From: Actinomycetospora soli
Lineage (GTDB): Bacteria; Actinomycetota; Actinomycetes; Mycobacteriales; Pseudonocardiaceae
Length of the DNA stretch: 64,000 nt
Reading direction: 5' to 3'
Assembly (NCBI RefSeq): GCF_021026295.1
Contig: NZ_JAJNDA010000001.1
Coordinates: 1-64,000, forward strand
The notes under the pieces were generated by a model. That model saw only the letters and a program-made list of their open reading frames with translations. It did not search any database and was not told the origin of the DNA. Numbering within the stretch: position 1 is the first letter of the stretch; each line of letters starts with the position of its first letter. Positions 56,396 through 64,000 of the stretch are shown here, one piece after another. The translations under genes and the position numbers were made by a program.

Positions 56396-59300
56396 ATGGC
56401 CGAATCAGAGCTGTACGTGCCGAGCAACCCGATCCGGGTGGTGACCGCCGCCAGCCTGTTCGACGGACACGACGCCGCGATCAACATCATGCGGCGCATC
56501 CTGCAGCGCCAGGGCGCCGAGGTGATCCACCTCGGGCACGACCGCTCGGTCGACGACGTCGTCTCGGCCGCGGTCGAGGAGGACGCGCACGCCGTCGCGA
56601 TCAGCTCGTACCAGGGCGGCCACGTCGAGTACTTCACCTACCTCGTCGACCTGCTGCGCGAGCGCGGCGCGGGCCACGTCCGCGTCTACGGCGGCGGGGG
56701 CGGCGTCATCGTCCAGCGCGAGATCGACCAGCTGCACGCGCACGGCGTCGCCCGCATCTTCTCCCCGCAGGACGGCCAGCAGCTCGGCCTCCCCGGCATG
56801 ATCAACACGATCATCCGCGAGTGCGACGAGGACCTCGCGGCGCAGGCCCCGTCGTCGTGGGACGGGCTGTTCACCGGCGAGCGGGCCGTGGTGGCCCGCG
56901 CGGTGACGATGGCCGAGTCCGGGGTGCTGCCCGACGACGTCCGCGAGCGGGTCGACGGCGTGACCGCCGAGCGGCACGTCCCGGTCCTCGGCATCACCGG
57001 CACGGGCGGATCCGGCAAGTCCTCGCTCACCGACGAGCTGGTGCGGCGCACCCGGATGGACCGCGAGGACAAGCTCAAGGTGGCCGTGCTCGCGGTCGAC
57101 CCGACCCGCCGTCGGGGCGGCGGCGCCCTGCTCGGCGACCGCATCCGCATGAACTCCCTCGGCGGGCCGGTGGCCTTCCGTTCCATGGCCAACCGCGGTT
57201 CGGGCACCGCCCTGCCGGAGCGCCTCGCCGACGTCATCGCCGTGCTGCGCGCCTCCGGGGCCGACCTGGTCATCGTCGAGACCCCGGGCATCGGACAGGG
57301 CGACGCCGGCATCGTCGAGTTCGCCGACGTCTCGCTCTACGTCATGACGCCGGAGTTCGGCGCGGCCTCCCAGCTCGAGAAGATCGACATGCTGGACTTC
57401 GCCGACGTCGTCGCGATCAACAAGTTCGAGCGGCGCGGCGGCGACGACGCCCGACGCGACGTCGCGCGCCAGCTGCTGCGCAACCGCGACGAGTGGGGCG
57501 CGAGCTGGGAGGACATGCCGGTCTTCGGCACCAGCGCCGCCACCTTCCACGACGAGGGCGTCACCGCGCTCTACGGCGAGCTCGTCTCGCTGCTCGGCGA
57601 GAAGGGCCTCGTCGAGGGCACCGGGCACCTCGAGATTCCCGACACCGCGGTGTCCACCTTCGCCGGCTCGGCCATCCCCGCCGAGCGCGAGCGCTACCTC
57701 GCCGACATCGCCGCCACCGTGCGCCGTTACCACGAGGACACCGAGACCATGGTCGCCGCGACGCGGCGGCGCTCGGCGCTGAAGCAGGCGGTCGACCTGC
57801 TCGGCGACCGCGACGCGGGCGAGCTGCCGGCCGTGCTGGAGGAGGCCGAGCGCGACCTGCCGAGCGAGGCGGACGCGCTGCTCAGCGGGTGGGAGCAGAC
57901 CAAGGAGGACTACGCGGGTGACGAGTTCGTCTACACCGTCCGCGAGAAGGAGAACCGGGTCCAGCTCACGAAGGAGACGCTGTCCGGGTCGAAGGTCAAC
58001 CGCGTCTCGCTGCCGCCGTTCACCGCGGACGAGGAGGTCGTGCGCTTCCTGCGCAAGGAGAACCTCCCCGGGTCCTTCCCCTTCACCGCCGGCGTGTTCG
58101 CGTTCAAGCGCGACGGCGAGGACCCCGCGCGCATGTTCGCCGGGGAGGGCGACCCGTTCCGCACCAACCGGCGCTTCCACTACCTCTCCGAGGACTCGCC
58201 GGCCAAGCGCCTGTCCACGGCGTTCGACTCGGTGACCCTCTACGGCCGCGACCCGGCCACGCCGCCGGACGTCTACGGCAAGGTCGGCACGTCCGGGGTG
58301 TCGATCGCGACGCTCGACGACATGAAGGTGCTCTACGGCGGGTTCGACCTGACCTCGCCGAGCACCTCGGTGTCGATGACGATCAACGGCCCCGCCCCGA
58401 CGATACTCGCCTTCTTCCTCAACACCGCGATCGACCAGGTGGTGGACGCGTACCGCGAGGAGCACGGCGAGGAGCCCTCCGAGGAGAAGCGCGCCGAGCT
58501 CGTCACGCACGCGGTGTCCAGCGTCCGCGGCACGGTGCAGGCCGACATCCTCAAGGAGGACCAGGGCCAGAACACCTGCATCTTCTCGACCGAGTTCTCC
58601 CTGCGGATGATGGCCGACATCCAGGAGTGGTTCATCGCGCACAAGGTGCGCAACTTCTACTCGGTGTCGATCTCCGGGTACCACATCGCCGAGGCCGGGG
58701 CGAACCCCATCTCGCAGCTGGCGTTCACGCTGTCGAACGGCTTCACCTACGTCGAGTCCTACCTCGCCCGCGGGATGGACATCGACGACTTCGCACCCAA
58801 CCTGTCGTTCTTCTTCTCCAACGGCATGGACGCGGAGTACTCGGTGATCGGCCGGGTCGCCCGCCGCATCTGGGCGGTGGCCATGCGCGAGCGCTACGGC
58901 GCCAACGAGCGCTCGCAGAAGCTCAAGTACCACGTCCAGACGTCGGGTCGTTCGCTGCACGCGCAGGAGATGCAGTTCAACGACATCCGGACGACGCTGC
59001 AGGCGCTCTGCGCGCTCTACGACAACGCCAACTCGCTGCACACCAACGCCTACGACGAGGCCGTGACGACCCCGTCGCAGGAGTCGGTGCGCCGGGCCCT
59101 CGCGATCCAGATGATCATCAACCGCGAGTGGGGACTCTCGCTCAACGAGAACCCGCTGCAGGGCTCGTTCGTCATCGACGAGCTCACCGACCTCGTCGAG
59201 GAGGCCGTGCTCGCGGAGTTCGACCGGATCGCCGAGCGCGGAGGCGTGCTGGGCGCCATGGAGACCGGCTACCAGCGCGGCAAGATCCAGGACGAGTCGA

Positions 59301-59632
59301 TGCTCTACGAGGGCCGCAAGCACGACGGCTCGCTGCCGATCATCGGCGTCAACACGTTCCTGCCCCCGGAGGACGCCGAGGGTGAGGAGCCGAAGGAGAT
59401 CGAGCTCTCCCGCGCCACCGAGGAGGAGAAGAGCTCGCAGCTCCAGCGCCTGGACGACTTCCAGGCCCGCCACCAGAGCGAGTCCGCCGAGGCGATCTCG
59501 CGACTGCAGGCGGCGGCGACCGCCGGGGAGAACGTGTTCGACGAGCTGATGAAGGCCGCCCGCGTGTGCTCGCTCGGTCAGCTCACCGAGGCGTTCTTCG
59601 AGGTGGGCGGGCAGTACCGGCGCAGCATGTGA
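56396..59632 (+). CDS. icmF: Fused isobutyryl-CoA mutase IcmF
   Basis: 1078 residues, ATG 56396. Adenosylcobalamin enzyme interconverting isobutyryl-CoA and n-butyryl-CoA (related substrates possible), fused with its G-protein chaperone. Domains: B12-binding (residues ~10-150) with the cobalt-ligand H25 in FDGHDAAIN and the GGGGG loop; G-protein (~195-470) with P-loop GITGTGGSGKSS (K208) and the DPTRRRGGGALLGDR and NKFE motifs; and a mutase barrel (~560-1078). The B12-G-protein-mutase order is that of IcmF rather than methylmalonyl-CoA mutase. No separate chaperone gene is needed. Confidence 0.95.
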   Translation: MAESELYVPSNPIRVVTAASLFDGHDAAINIMRRILQRQGAEVIHLGHDRSVDDVVSAAVEEDAHAVAISSYQGGHVEYFTYLVDLLRERGAGHVRVYGGGGGVIVQREIDQLHAHGVARIFSPQDGQQLGLPGMINTIIRECDEDLAAQAPSSWDGLFTGERAVVARAVTMAESGVLPDDVRERVDGVTAERHVPVLGITGTGGSGKSSLTDELVRRTRMDREDKLKVAVLAVDPTRRRGGGALLGDRIRMNSLGGPVAFRSMANRGSGTALPERLADVIAVLRASGADLVIVETPGIGQGDAGIVEFADVSLYVMTPEFGAASQLEKIDMLDFADVVAINKFERRGGDDARRDVARQLLRNRDEWGASWEDMPVFGTSAATFHDEGVTALYGELVSLLGEKGLVEGTGHLEIPDTAVSTFAGSAIPAERERYLADIAATVRRYHEDTETMVAATRRRSALKQAVDLLGDRDAGELPAVLEEAERDLPSEADALLSGWEQTKEDYAGDEFVYTVREKENRVQLTKETLSGSKVNRVSLPPFTADEEVVRFLRKENLPGSFPFTAGVFAFKRDGEDPARMFAGEGDPFRTNRRFHYLSEDSPAKRLSTAFDSVTLYGRDPATPPDVYGKVGTSGVSIATLDDMKVLYGGFDLTSPSTSVSMTINGPAPTILAFFLNTAIDQVVDAYREEHGEEPSEEKRAELVTHAVSSVRGTVQADILKEDQGQNTCIFSTEFSLRMMADIQEWFIAHKVRNFYSVSISGYHIAEAGANPISQLAFTLSNGFTYVESYLARGMDIDDFAPNLSFFFSNGMDAEYSVIGRVARRIWAVAMRERYGANERSQKLKYHVQTSGRSLHAQEMQFNDIRTTLQALCALYDNANSLHTNAYDEAVTTPSQESVRRALAIQMIINREWGLSLNENPLQGSFVIDELTDLVEEAVLAEFDRIAERGGVLGAMETGYQRGKIQDESMLYEGRKHDGSLPIIGVNTFLPPEDAEGEEPKEIELSRATEEEKSSQLQRLDDFQARHQSESAEAISRLQAAATAGENVFDELMKAARVCSLGQLTEAFFEVGGQYRRSM

Positions 59633-59643
59633 GCTGCGCTCAG

Positions 59644-59683
59644 GTGAGCACTCACGGTCGCTGTGGCGACCGTGAGTGCTCAC
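59644..59683. terminator. Perfect 18-bp hairpin between convergent genes
   Basis: An 18-base perfect stem (59644-59661 with 59666-59683) closes a 4-base loop (TGTG) just after icmF and over the last codons of the convergent azoreductase-like gene. The outer part of each arm is itself palindromic (GTGAG-CA-CTCAC). No T-tract; acts as a bidirectional terminator by stem strength. Confidence 0.8.
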
Positions 59684-60318
59684 GAGGCGCGCAGCGCCAC
59701 ACCGAGCTTCGCCGCCGCCTCGTGGGCCTCGGCCCGCTTCTGCGCGGCGAGCGGGCGGAGCTCGGCCATGGCCGGGACGACCTCGGCCAGGGTCAGCTCG
59801 GCCTCGACGACCGTGACGTCGGCGCCCCACACGTCGCGGAGGATGCGCGTGATCCACCCGGTGCCGTGGTCCCAGCCCTCCCGCGGGGTGCCCGGGCCGT
59901 ACCCGCCGCCGCGGGAGACCACGAGCACCACGGACGTGCCGGCCAGGGGCGAGGTGCCGGGCGCGAAGCGCGGGTCGGTGACGAGCAGATCCACCCAGCT
60001 CTTGAGGTGGGCGGCGATCCCGAAGTTGTAGAGCGGCGAGCCGATCACGACGGCGTCCGCGGCCGCCAGCTCGTCGGCGAGCTCGCCCGCCGTGGCGAGC
60101 GCGGCCCGCTGCTCGTCGCTGCGCCGGTCCTCCGGCGTCATCCCGGCGGCGACGGCGGCCGCCCAGGTCGCCGGCGAGATCGGGTCGCGCCCGAGATCGC
60201 GGCGGACGACCGCGGCGCCCGGGTCGGCCTCGAGGTACGAGCGCTCGAGGCTGTCCAGCACCTCACGGCTCACCGAGCCCTCCGTGCGGATGCTGCTGTC
60301 GATGCGGAGCAGGCTCAT
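59680..60318 (-). CDS. FMN-dependent NADH-azoreductase-like flavoprotein
   Basis: 212 residues, ATG 60318. Flavodoxin-like fold of the AzoR/NQO type: LLRIDSSIRTEGSVSREVLDSL (FMN phosphate loop), DAVVIGSPLYNFGIAAHLKSWVDLL with the family YNFxxPxxLK-like segment, and VVSRGGGYGPGTPREGWDH. Reduces quinones or azo compounds with NAD(P)H. Divergent from a MarR gene with 89 bases holding two inverted repeats, so it is probably induced by quinones or electrophiles through MarR. Confidence 0.9.
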   Translation of the reverse strand: MSLLRIDSSIRTEGSVSREVLDSLERSYLEADPGAAVVRRDLGRDPISPATWAAAVAAGMTPEDRRSDEQRAALATAGELADELAAADAVVIGSPLYNFGIAAHLKSWVDLLVTDPRFAPGTSPLAGTSVVLVVSRGGGYGPGTPREGWDHGTGWITRILRDVWGADVTVVEAELTLAEVVPAMAELRPLAAQKRAEAHEAAAKLGVALRAS

Positions 60319-60349
60319 GACGACCTCCGGTGTGCGTCTTCCGAGATGT

Positions 60350-60379
60350 TCTGTCGAACAGACTATCTGCTCCACAGAT
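60350..60379. promoter_or_regulatory. Two MarR-type operators
   Basis: TCTGT-CGA-ACAGA (60350-60362) and ATCTG-CTCCA-CAGAT (60365-60379), adjacent perfect inverted repeats sharing TCTG/CAGA half-sites, lying between the divergent azoreductase-like and MarR genes (60318/60408). Confidence 0.7.
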
Positions 60380-60407
60380 TCCCTGCGCAACCACGTACCC
60401 TGAGACG

Positions 60408-60896
60408 GTGAGCACGCCGCGGCAGGTGGAGTCCGATCTGGGCTGGGCCCTCGGCCGCGTCGCGCGCGCCCACCTGCGCACCGCGCAGACGGTGCTCGAG
60501 GGCCTGCCCGGCGGGCCGCGCGGCTACCAGGTGCTGGCCGCGGTCGCCCGGGGCGAGCCGAGCACCCAGCTCGCCCTCGCGCGGAAGCTCGGGGTCGACC
60601 GGACGGTCATGACCTACCTGCTCGACGAGATCCAGGCGGCCGGCCTGGTCGAGCGGCGGCCCGATCCCGCCGATCGTCGCGCGCGCCGCGTGGAGCTCAC
60701 CGACGCCGGCCGGGCCCGCCTGTGCGAGCTCGAGCGCAAGCTCCGCGACGCCGAGGACCACATGCTCGCCCCGCTGGAGCCCCGCGAGCAGGACACCCTG
60801 CGCGAGCTCCTCGCGCGCCTCGCCACCGCCGACCCCGACCAGCCCTCGGCGTGCCAGGTCGCGCAGGAGCTGCAGGACGGGGGCTGCACCGCCTGA
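60408..60896 (+). CDS. MarR-family regulator
   Basis: 162 residues from GTG 60408. Winged-helix core: GPRGYQVLAAVARGEPSTQLALARKLGVDRTVMTYLLDEIQAAGLVERRPDPADRRARRVELTDAG, with dimerisation helices either side. The C-terminus carries two Cys (SACQVAQELQDGGCTA), possibly redox sensing, which would suit control of the divergent flavoprotein. Start at the GTG because upstream codons overlap the operators. Confidence 0.88.
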   Translation: MSTPRQVESDLGWALGRVARAHLRTAQTVLEGLPGGPRGYQVLAAVARGEPSTQLALARKLGVDRTVMTYLLDEIQAAGLVERRPDPADRRARRVELTDAGRARLCELERKLRDAEDHMLAPLEPREQDTLRELLARLATADPDQPSACQVAQELQDGGCTA

Positions 60897-60991
60897 CGTC
60901 CGGTGAGGTCGGTGTGTGCCTTTCGTCCGACTCGGGTATCGCGGTCCGCCCCCGACCGACGGTCGGCGGCGTCCACCGTGAGGAGGCGTCG

Positions 60992-61921
60992 GTGCACCAC
61001 TCCGTCGAGATGTCGGTCCCGAGCGCGGCGACCGACGGGACGTTGTCGCGGCTCGCCGCCATCGACGGCGTCCTCGCGCTCAAGGTCGAGCGCGGCGCGG
61101 GCGTCCGGCCCGAGGGCGACGTGATCACCGTGCAGACGCTGAACCGCTCGGTCGACGACGTCCTCGCCGCGGCCGCCGAGGCGGAGCGGCACGGCCCGAT
61201 CGCGGTGGCGACCGGCGGCGTGGAGAGCCTCGTCGCCACCGGCGCCCAGGGCGCGATCGACGACGATGCCGACGAGTCGCCCTGGGAGGAGTTCGAGCGG
61301 CGGTTGCGCCACCACGGCCGGCTCTCGCTGAACTACGTCCTCCTCATGACGGTCGGCGGCGCGATCGCCGTCGCCGGCCTCCTCTCGCCGCCGGTCCCCC
61401 AGGCCCTCGCGCTGGCGGCGTCGGCGGTGCTCACCCCCGCGTTCGAGCCGGTCGGCGAGCTCGCCGTGGCCCTCGTGCGTCGCAGCGGCTACGCGATCCG
61501 CCGGGGCCTGGTCTCGGTGCTCGTCGGCTACCTGCTGCTCGCCGTCGGCGGCGGGCTGGCCTTCCTCGTGCTGCGGGCCCTCGGCCTCGCGTCGCCGAAG
61601 ACCCTGGCGAGCAGCGAGGGCCTGCACCTCGTCATCGACCCGACCGCCGCCGACTGGCTGGTGGCCGCCGGCGGGGCGGTCGCGGGGCTGCTGATCATCA
61701 CGTCGTTCCGCCAGGCCGTCCTCGCCGGCGCCCTCATCGCCCTCGCGCTCGTCCCGGCGGGCGGCGTGCTCGGGATGGGGGTCGCGGCCCTCGACGTCGG
61801 GCTCGCGCTGCAGGGGCTGCAGCGCCTCGCCGAGGACGTGGCCCTCGTCCTCGTGCTCGGCGGGCTCGTCGTGCTCGGCAAGGACCGGCTGAAGCATCAC
61901 GGACGGCGGCCGCTGGCCTGA
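60992..61921 (+). CDS. DUF389-like membrane protein
   Basis: 309 residues from GTG 60992 (GAGGAGG at good spacing). An N-terminal cytoplasmic ~85-residue module (LSRLAAIDGVLALKVERGAGVRPEGDVITVQ, VDDVLAAAAEAERHG) precedes seven or so helices (YVLLMTVGGAIAVAGLLSPP, LALAASAVLTPAFEPVGELA, LVSVLVGYLLLAVGGGLAFLVL...). Layout fits DUF389 (TIGR00341) proteins of unknown function. The TGA stop is followed after five bases by the promoter of the F420 enzyme gene. Confidence 0.75.
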   Translation: MHHSVEMSVPSAATDGTLSRLAAIDGVLALKVERGAGVRPEGDVITVQTLNRSVDDVLAAAAEAERHGPIAVATGGVESLVATGAQGAIDDDADESPWEEFERRLRHHGRLSLNYVLLMTVGGAIAVAGLLSPPVPQALALAASAVLTPAFEPVGELAVALVRRSGYAIRRGLVSVLVGYLLLAVGGGLAFLVLRALGLASPKTLASSEGLHLVIDPTAADWLVAAGGAVAGLLIITSFRQAVLAGALIALALVPAGGVLGMGVAALDVGLALQGLQRLAEDVALVLVLGGLVVLGKDRLKHHGRRPLA

Positions 61922-61926
61922 GCCAC

Positions 61927-61932
61927 TAAGAT
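61927..61932 (+). promoter_or_regulatory. -10 box of leaderless F420-enzyme gene
   Basis: TAAGAT ends six bases before the GTG at 61939, so transcription starting at the usual ~7 bases downstream would begin at the start codon itself: a leaderless mRNA, consistent with the absence of a ribosome site there. Confidence 0.6.
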
Positions 61933-61938
61933 CAACAA

Positions 61939-62403
61939 GTGGCGAACATCGCGACCAACGACAGCGTCGACCGCGAGCAGCTGGTCGACTTCCTCCGCAC
62001 CCGGCACCACGCCGTGATCGTGACCAAGCGGTCCGACGGCGGTGACCAGACCAGCCCGGTGACGGTCGGGATCGACGAGCAGGGGCGCCTGCTGGTGTCG
62101 ACCTACCCCGAGCGCGCCAAGGTGACGAACATCCGCCGCGACCCGCGGGTCGTGATGTGCATGCTCTCCGACGACTTCGAGGGCCCGTGGGTGCACGTCG
62201 AGGGCACCGCGGAGATCCTCGACATGCCCGACGCCCTCGACCCGCTCGTCGAGTACTTCCGCTCCATCTCCGGCGAGCACCCCGACTGGGACGAGTACAA
62301 GCAGGCCATGGCCGACGAGGACAAGACCCTCATCCGACTCACGGTCGAGCACTGGGGCCCGATCGCCACCGGCGGCTTCCCCGCGCGCCTCGGGAAGGGC
62401 TAG
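61939..62403 (+). CDS. PPOX-class F420-dependent enzyme
   Basis: 154 residues from GTG 61939. Split-barrel flavin/F420 fold: FLRTRHHAVIVTKRSDGGDQTSPVTVGIDEQGRLLVSTY, ERAKVTNIRRDPRVVMCML, and the closing ITVEHWGPIATGG-like RLTVEHWGPI. Members reduce substrates with reduced F420 or act on haem-breakdown products. Overlaps the next convergent gene by four bases. Confidence 0.88.
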   Translation: MANIATNDSVDREQLVDFLRTRHHAVIVTKRSDGGDQTSPVTVGIDEQGRLLVSTYPERAKVTNIRRDPRVVMCMLSDDFEGPWVHVEGTAEILDMPDALDPLVEYFRSISGEHPDWDEYKQAMADEDKTLIRLTVEHWGPIATGGFPARLGKG

Positions 62404-63977
62404 CAGCCGACGCGCAGCACGCCCCCGGTCCCGGTCAGGCCGACGACCAGTGCGCCGTCGTGCACGGTCAGCGCCGCGTACGGGGCCGGGCGCTGTGCGA
62501 TCGAACCCGTCCCCGACCCGTGCGCGGGCACGTGCGCCGGGAGCGTCGCGAGCGGCAGGTTCCCGACGACGGGTCGGGCGCTCCGGGTGCGCGGGTCCAC
62601 CCGCGTGAGCCGCCCGGCCGCGGCCTCGAGGACGTACAGGTCGCCCCCGTGGGCCACCAGCCCCTCCGGACGAGCCAGGCCGGCCGCCGCCACGAGGCCG
62701 TCGGAGACCCGCACCACCTGCCCCCGCCCGGCGTCGGACACCCACACCTCGCCGTCCGCGACCGCGAGGTCCACCGGCCGGTCGAGGCCCGACGCGACGG
62801 GGTCGACCTCGCCCGCGTGACCCACCCGCACCACGCGGCCCGATCCCGACTCGGCGACCAGCACCTCTCCCCCGGCGGCCACCGGCCCGCACGGGCGGTC
62901 CAGTCCGGACGCCCGCCGTCCCCACCGGGCGCCGAGCCGGCCGGAGCGCACCTCGCCGCCCTCGGTGGTGGCCACCAGCTCGGGCCCGAGGGCCGCGATT
63001 CCCCGCAGCCCGTGGACGCCGACCTCGTGCGCGTCCACCGCCCCGTCGTCGATCGCGGCCAGCGTGTGGTGGTCGGCGGCGACCACCCGGCCGCCGCAGG
63101 AGGCGAGGCCGAACGGCCCGCAGAGCCCCGGCGGGAGGACCTGCCGTCGGGAACCGTCCGGGCACAGCGCCACCAGGCCGCCGGTGAAGGCCCCCGTCAC
63201 GTACCAGGTGCCGTCCGGTCCCACGGCGAGGTTGTCCGCACCGACCACCCCGGTGCCCACGCGCTCCCGGCCGTCCGGCCGGGTCGAGGTCCGCTCCGCC
63301 GCGTCGCCCACGACCAGCACCGACCCGTCCGCGTTCGAGAGCACCAGCATCCGGCCGGCGTCGTCGAACCGGACCGCGACCGGCCGGTCGAGCCCGTCGA
63401 GCAGGCACTCGGGCTCGCCGCCGTCGAGGTCGACGGCCCACACCTCGCCGCCCAGGAGGTGCGGGTACGCGAGCCGTCCGTCGGGCCCGACGGCCATGGC
63501 GTTGCCCAGGGCGAGCCCGTCGGCCATCCCCCGCCACCGTCCCTCGGGGAGGACCTCCAGCAGCCGGCCGCGCGGGGCGAGCTCGTTGACGAACAACCGC
63601 CCCCGCCAGGTCGCGATCCCGTCCGGCGCGAGGATGCCGTCGGCGACCACCGACAGCGCCCCGTCGGGCGCCCGGCGCCACACCAGGCCGGGCGGGAGGT
63701 CGACCACGTAGCAGGAGCCGTCGTCGGCGAACGCGAGGTCGTCGGGCGCGGTCAGCGGACCACCGGGCCCCAGGACGGGGTCGAGCTCCCCGGTCGTGAG
63801 GTCGAGCGCGGACACGGTGCCGCCGAGGAACTGCGCGATCCACAGCCGTCCGTCGGGACCGAACGCGAGCCCGTTGGAGGCGTGCAGCGGGTTCGGCGGC
63901 ACCAGCTCGGACAGGACGACGCCGGGGGCGAGCGGCTCGGGCGTCCCCCCGACGCCGACGAAGGGGCGGGCGGTCAT
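62400..63977 (-). CDS. SMP-30/NHL-type beta-propeller protein
   Basis: 525 residues, ATG 63977. Repeated ~45-residue blades (LWIAQFLGGTVSALDLTTG, DLAFADDGSCYVVDLPPG, NLAVGPDGTWYVTGAFTGG, DLAVADGEVWVSDAGRG) with SMP-30/gluconolactonase-like ASNGLAFGPDG. Possibly two propellers. No signal peptide. Could be a lactonase or a binding scaffold; metal ligands cannot be assigned with confidence. Its ATG overlaps the stop of an incomplete upstream gene (ATGA). Confidence 0.75.
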   Translation of the reverse strand: MTARPFVGVGGTPEPLAPGVVLSELVPPNPLHASNGLAFGPDGRLWIAQFLGGTVSALDLTTGELDPVLGPGGPLTAPDDLAFADDGSCYVVDLPPGLVWRRAPDGALSVVADGILAPDGIATWRGRLFVNELAPRGRLLEVLPEGRWRGMADGLALGNAMAVGPDGRLAYPHLLGGEVWAVDLDGGEPECLLDGLDRPVAVRFDDAGRMLVLSNADGSVLVVGDAAERTSTRPDGRERVGTGVVGADNLAVGPDGTWYVTGAFTGGLVALCPDGSRRQVLPPGLCGPFGLASCGGRVVAADHHTLAAIDDGAVDAHEVGVHGLRGIAALGPELVATTEGGEVRSGRLGARWGRRASGLDRPCGPVAAGGEVLVAESGSGRVVRVGHAGEVDPVASGLDRPVDLAVADGEVWVSDAGRGQVVRVSDGLVAAAGLARPEGLVAHGGDLYVLEAAAGRLTRVDPRTRSARPVVGNLPLATLPAHVPAHGSGTGSIAQRPAPYAALTVHDGALVVGLTGTGGVLRVGC

Positions 63978-64000
63978 CGCGGCGTGAACACCTCCGCGCG
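63974..64000 (-). CDS. Partial gene at window edge (C-terminal codons only)
   Basis: On the minus strand the last bases read RAEVFTPR then TGA, whose TGA overlaps the ATG of the propeller gene in the ATGA fashion used elsewhere in this genome. Only eight codons are inside the window, so no identification is possible; the overlap suggests it is in the same operon. Confidence 0.4.
   Translation of the reverse strand, partial: RAEVFTPR

Noticed and set aside
56405-59857. Open minus-strand frame of about 1150 codons opposite icmF
   Set aside because: Shadow of icmF, whose three domains are unmistakable; the antisense translation has repetitive Val/Leu/Arg/His composition and no motif.
1-64000. 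CRISPR arrays, tRNA/rRNA genes, prophage or complete IS elements
   Set aside because: No regularly spaced repeat-spacer pattern, no cloverleaf or rRNA signature and no capsid, integrase or full transposase gene was seen; the only mobile-element trace is the short IS3 fragment near the left edge.

Overview
The window is very GC-rich (G or C at nearly every third codon position). It has the gene style of a free-living actinomycete: many GTG starts, ATGA/GTGA stop-start overlaps, an F420-type PPOX enzyme, a fused isobutyryl-CoA mutase (IcmF), L,D-transpeptidases and a DUF222/HNH remnant. A Pseudonocardiales-type soil bacterium (Pseudonocardia/Actinomycetospora-like) is my best guess, inferred from gene content only. 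About 77 protein genes are supported. I see no rRNA, tRNA, CRISPR array, prophage or intact insertion sequence, and no gene-free stretch longer than 300 bases.

Layout. 1-565: debris, an IS3-type transposase scrap joined in frame to the tail of an HNH endonuclease. 580-14169: housekeeping and accessory genes (GNAT, NYN/LOTUS protein, L,D-transpeptidase, acyl-CoA synthetase, SDR with divergent regulator, two enoyl-CoA hydratases, secreted intradiol-dioxygenase-like protein, haem-type membrane protein, HxlR, two-component pair). 14322-16686: the lower end of a meta-cleavage pathway (acetaldehyde dehydrogenase, 4-hydroxy-2-oxovalerate aldolase, double-length tautomerase). 16714-21774: M24 peptidase fold protein, tandem DUF1003 protein, ArsR/SRPBCC pair, RIO kinase, SDR/HAD pair. 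21918-24874: a two-gene phosphotransferase related to PEP synthase, divided like phenylphosphate synthase. 25028-31139: L,D-transpeptidase, quinone oxidoreductase, CtaG, Rieske oxygenase with a small zinc-ribbon partner, stress protein, EEP-fold protein.

31175-39914 is the main aromatic catabolic block. One arm (minus) carries a conserved unknown, IclR, two hydratase/decarboxylase-family proteins, 4-oxalocrotonate tautomerase, Rieske ferredoxin and P450. The other arm (plus) carries two tandem extradiol dioxygenases, a histidine phosphatase and a second IclR. They diverge from one promoter region holding a perfect palindrome. With 14322-16686 this gives most of a catechol-type route: ring cleavage, tautomerisation/decarboxylation, hydration, aldol cleavage, acetyl-CoA. 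The semialdehyde dehydrogenase or hydrolase step is not in the window.

40038-43927: a cobalt-type nitrile hydratase whose beta subunit is encoded as two separate genes, then a divergent XRE-TetR fusion regulator with a BKACE enzyme and a 3-hydroxyacyl-CoA dehydrogenase (carnitine-catabolism-like). 44004-64000: NUDIX, MetE-like, maleylacetate reductase, PRISE reductase, acyl-CoA dehydrogenase, pseudouridine synthase, 2H phosphoesterase, nitronate monooxygenase, two coiled-coil proteins, GH15, IcmF, azoreductase-like/MarR pair, DUF389 protein, F420 enzyme and a beta-propeller protein.

The most unusual signals are: the split kinase-like pair combined with a phosphatase in the ring-cleavage operon; the three-gene nitrile hydratase; and nested palindromes placed between genes (39920-40039, 49027-49136, 59644-59683), whose arms are themselves palindromic.
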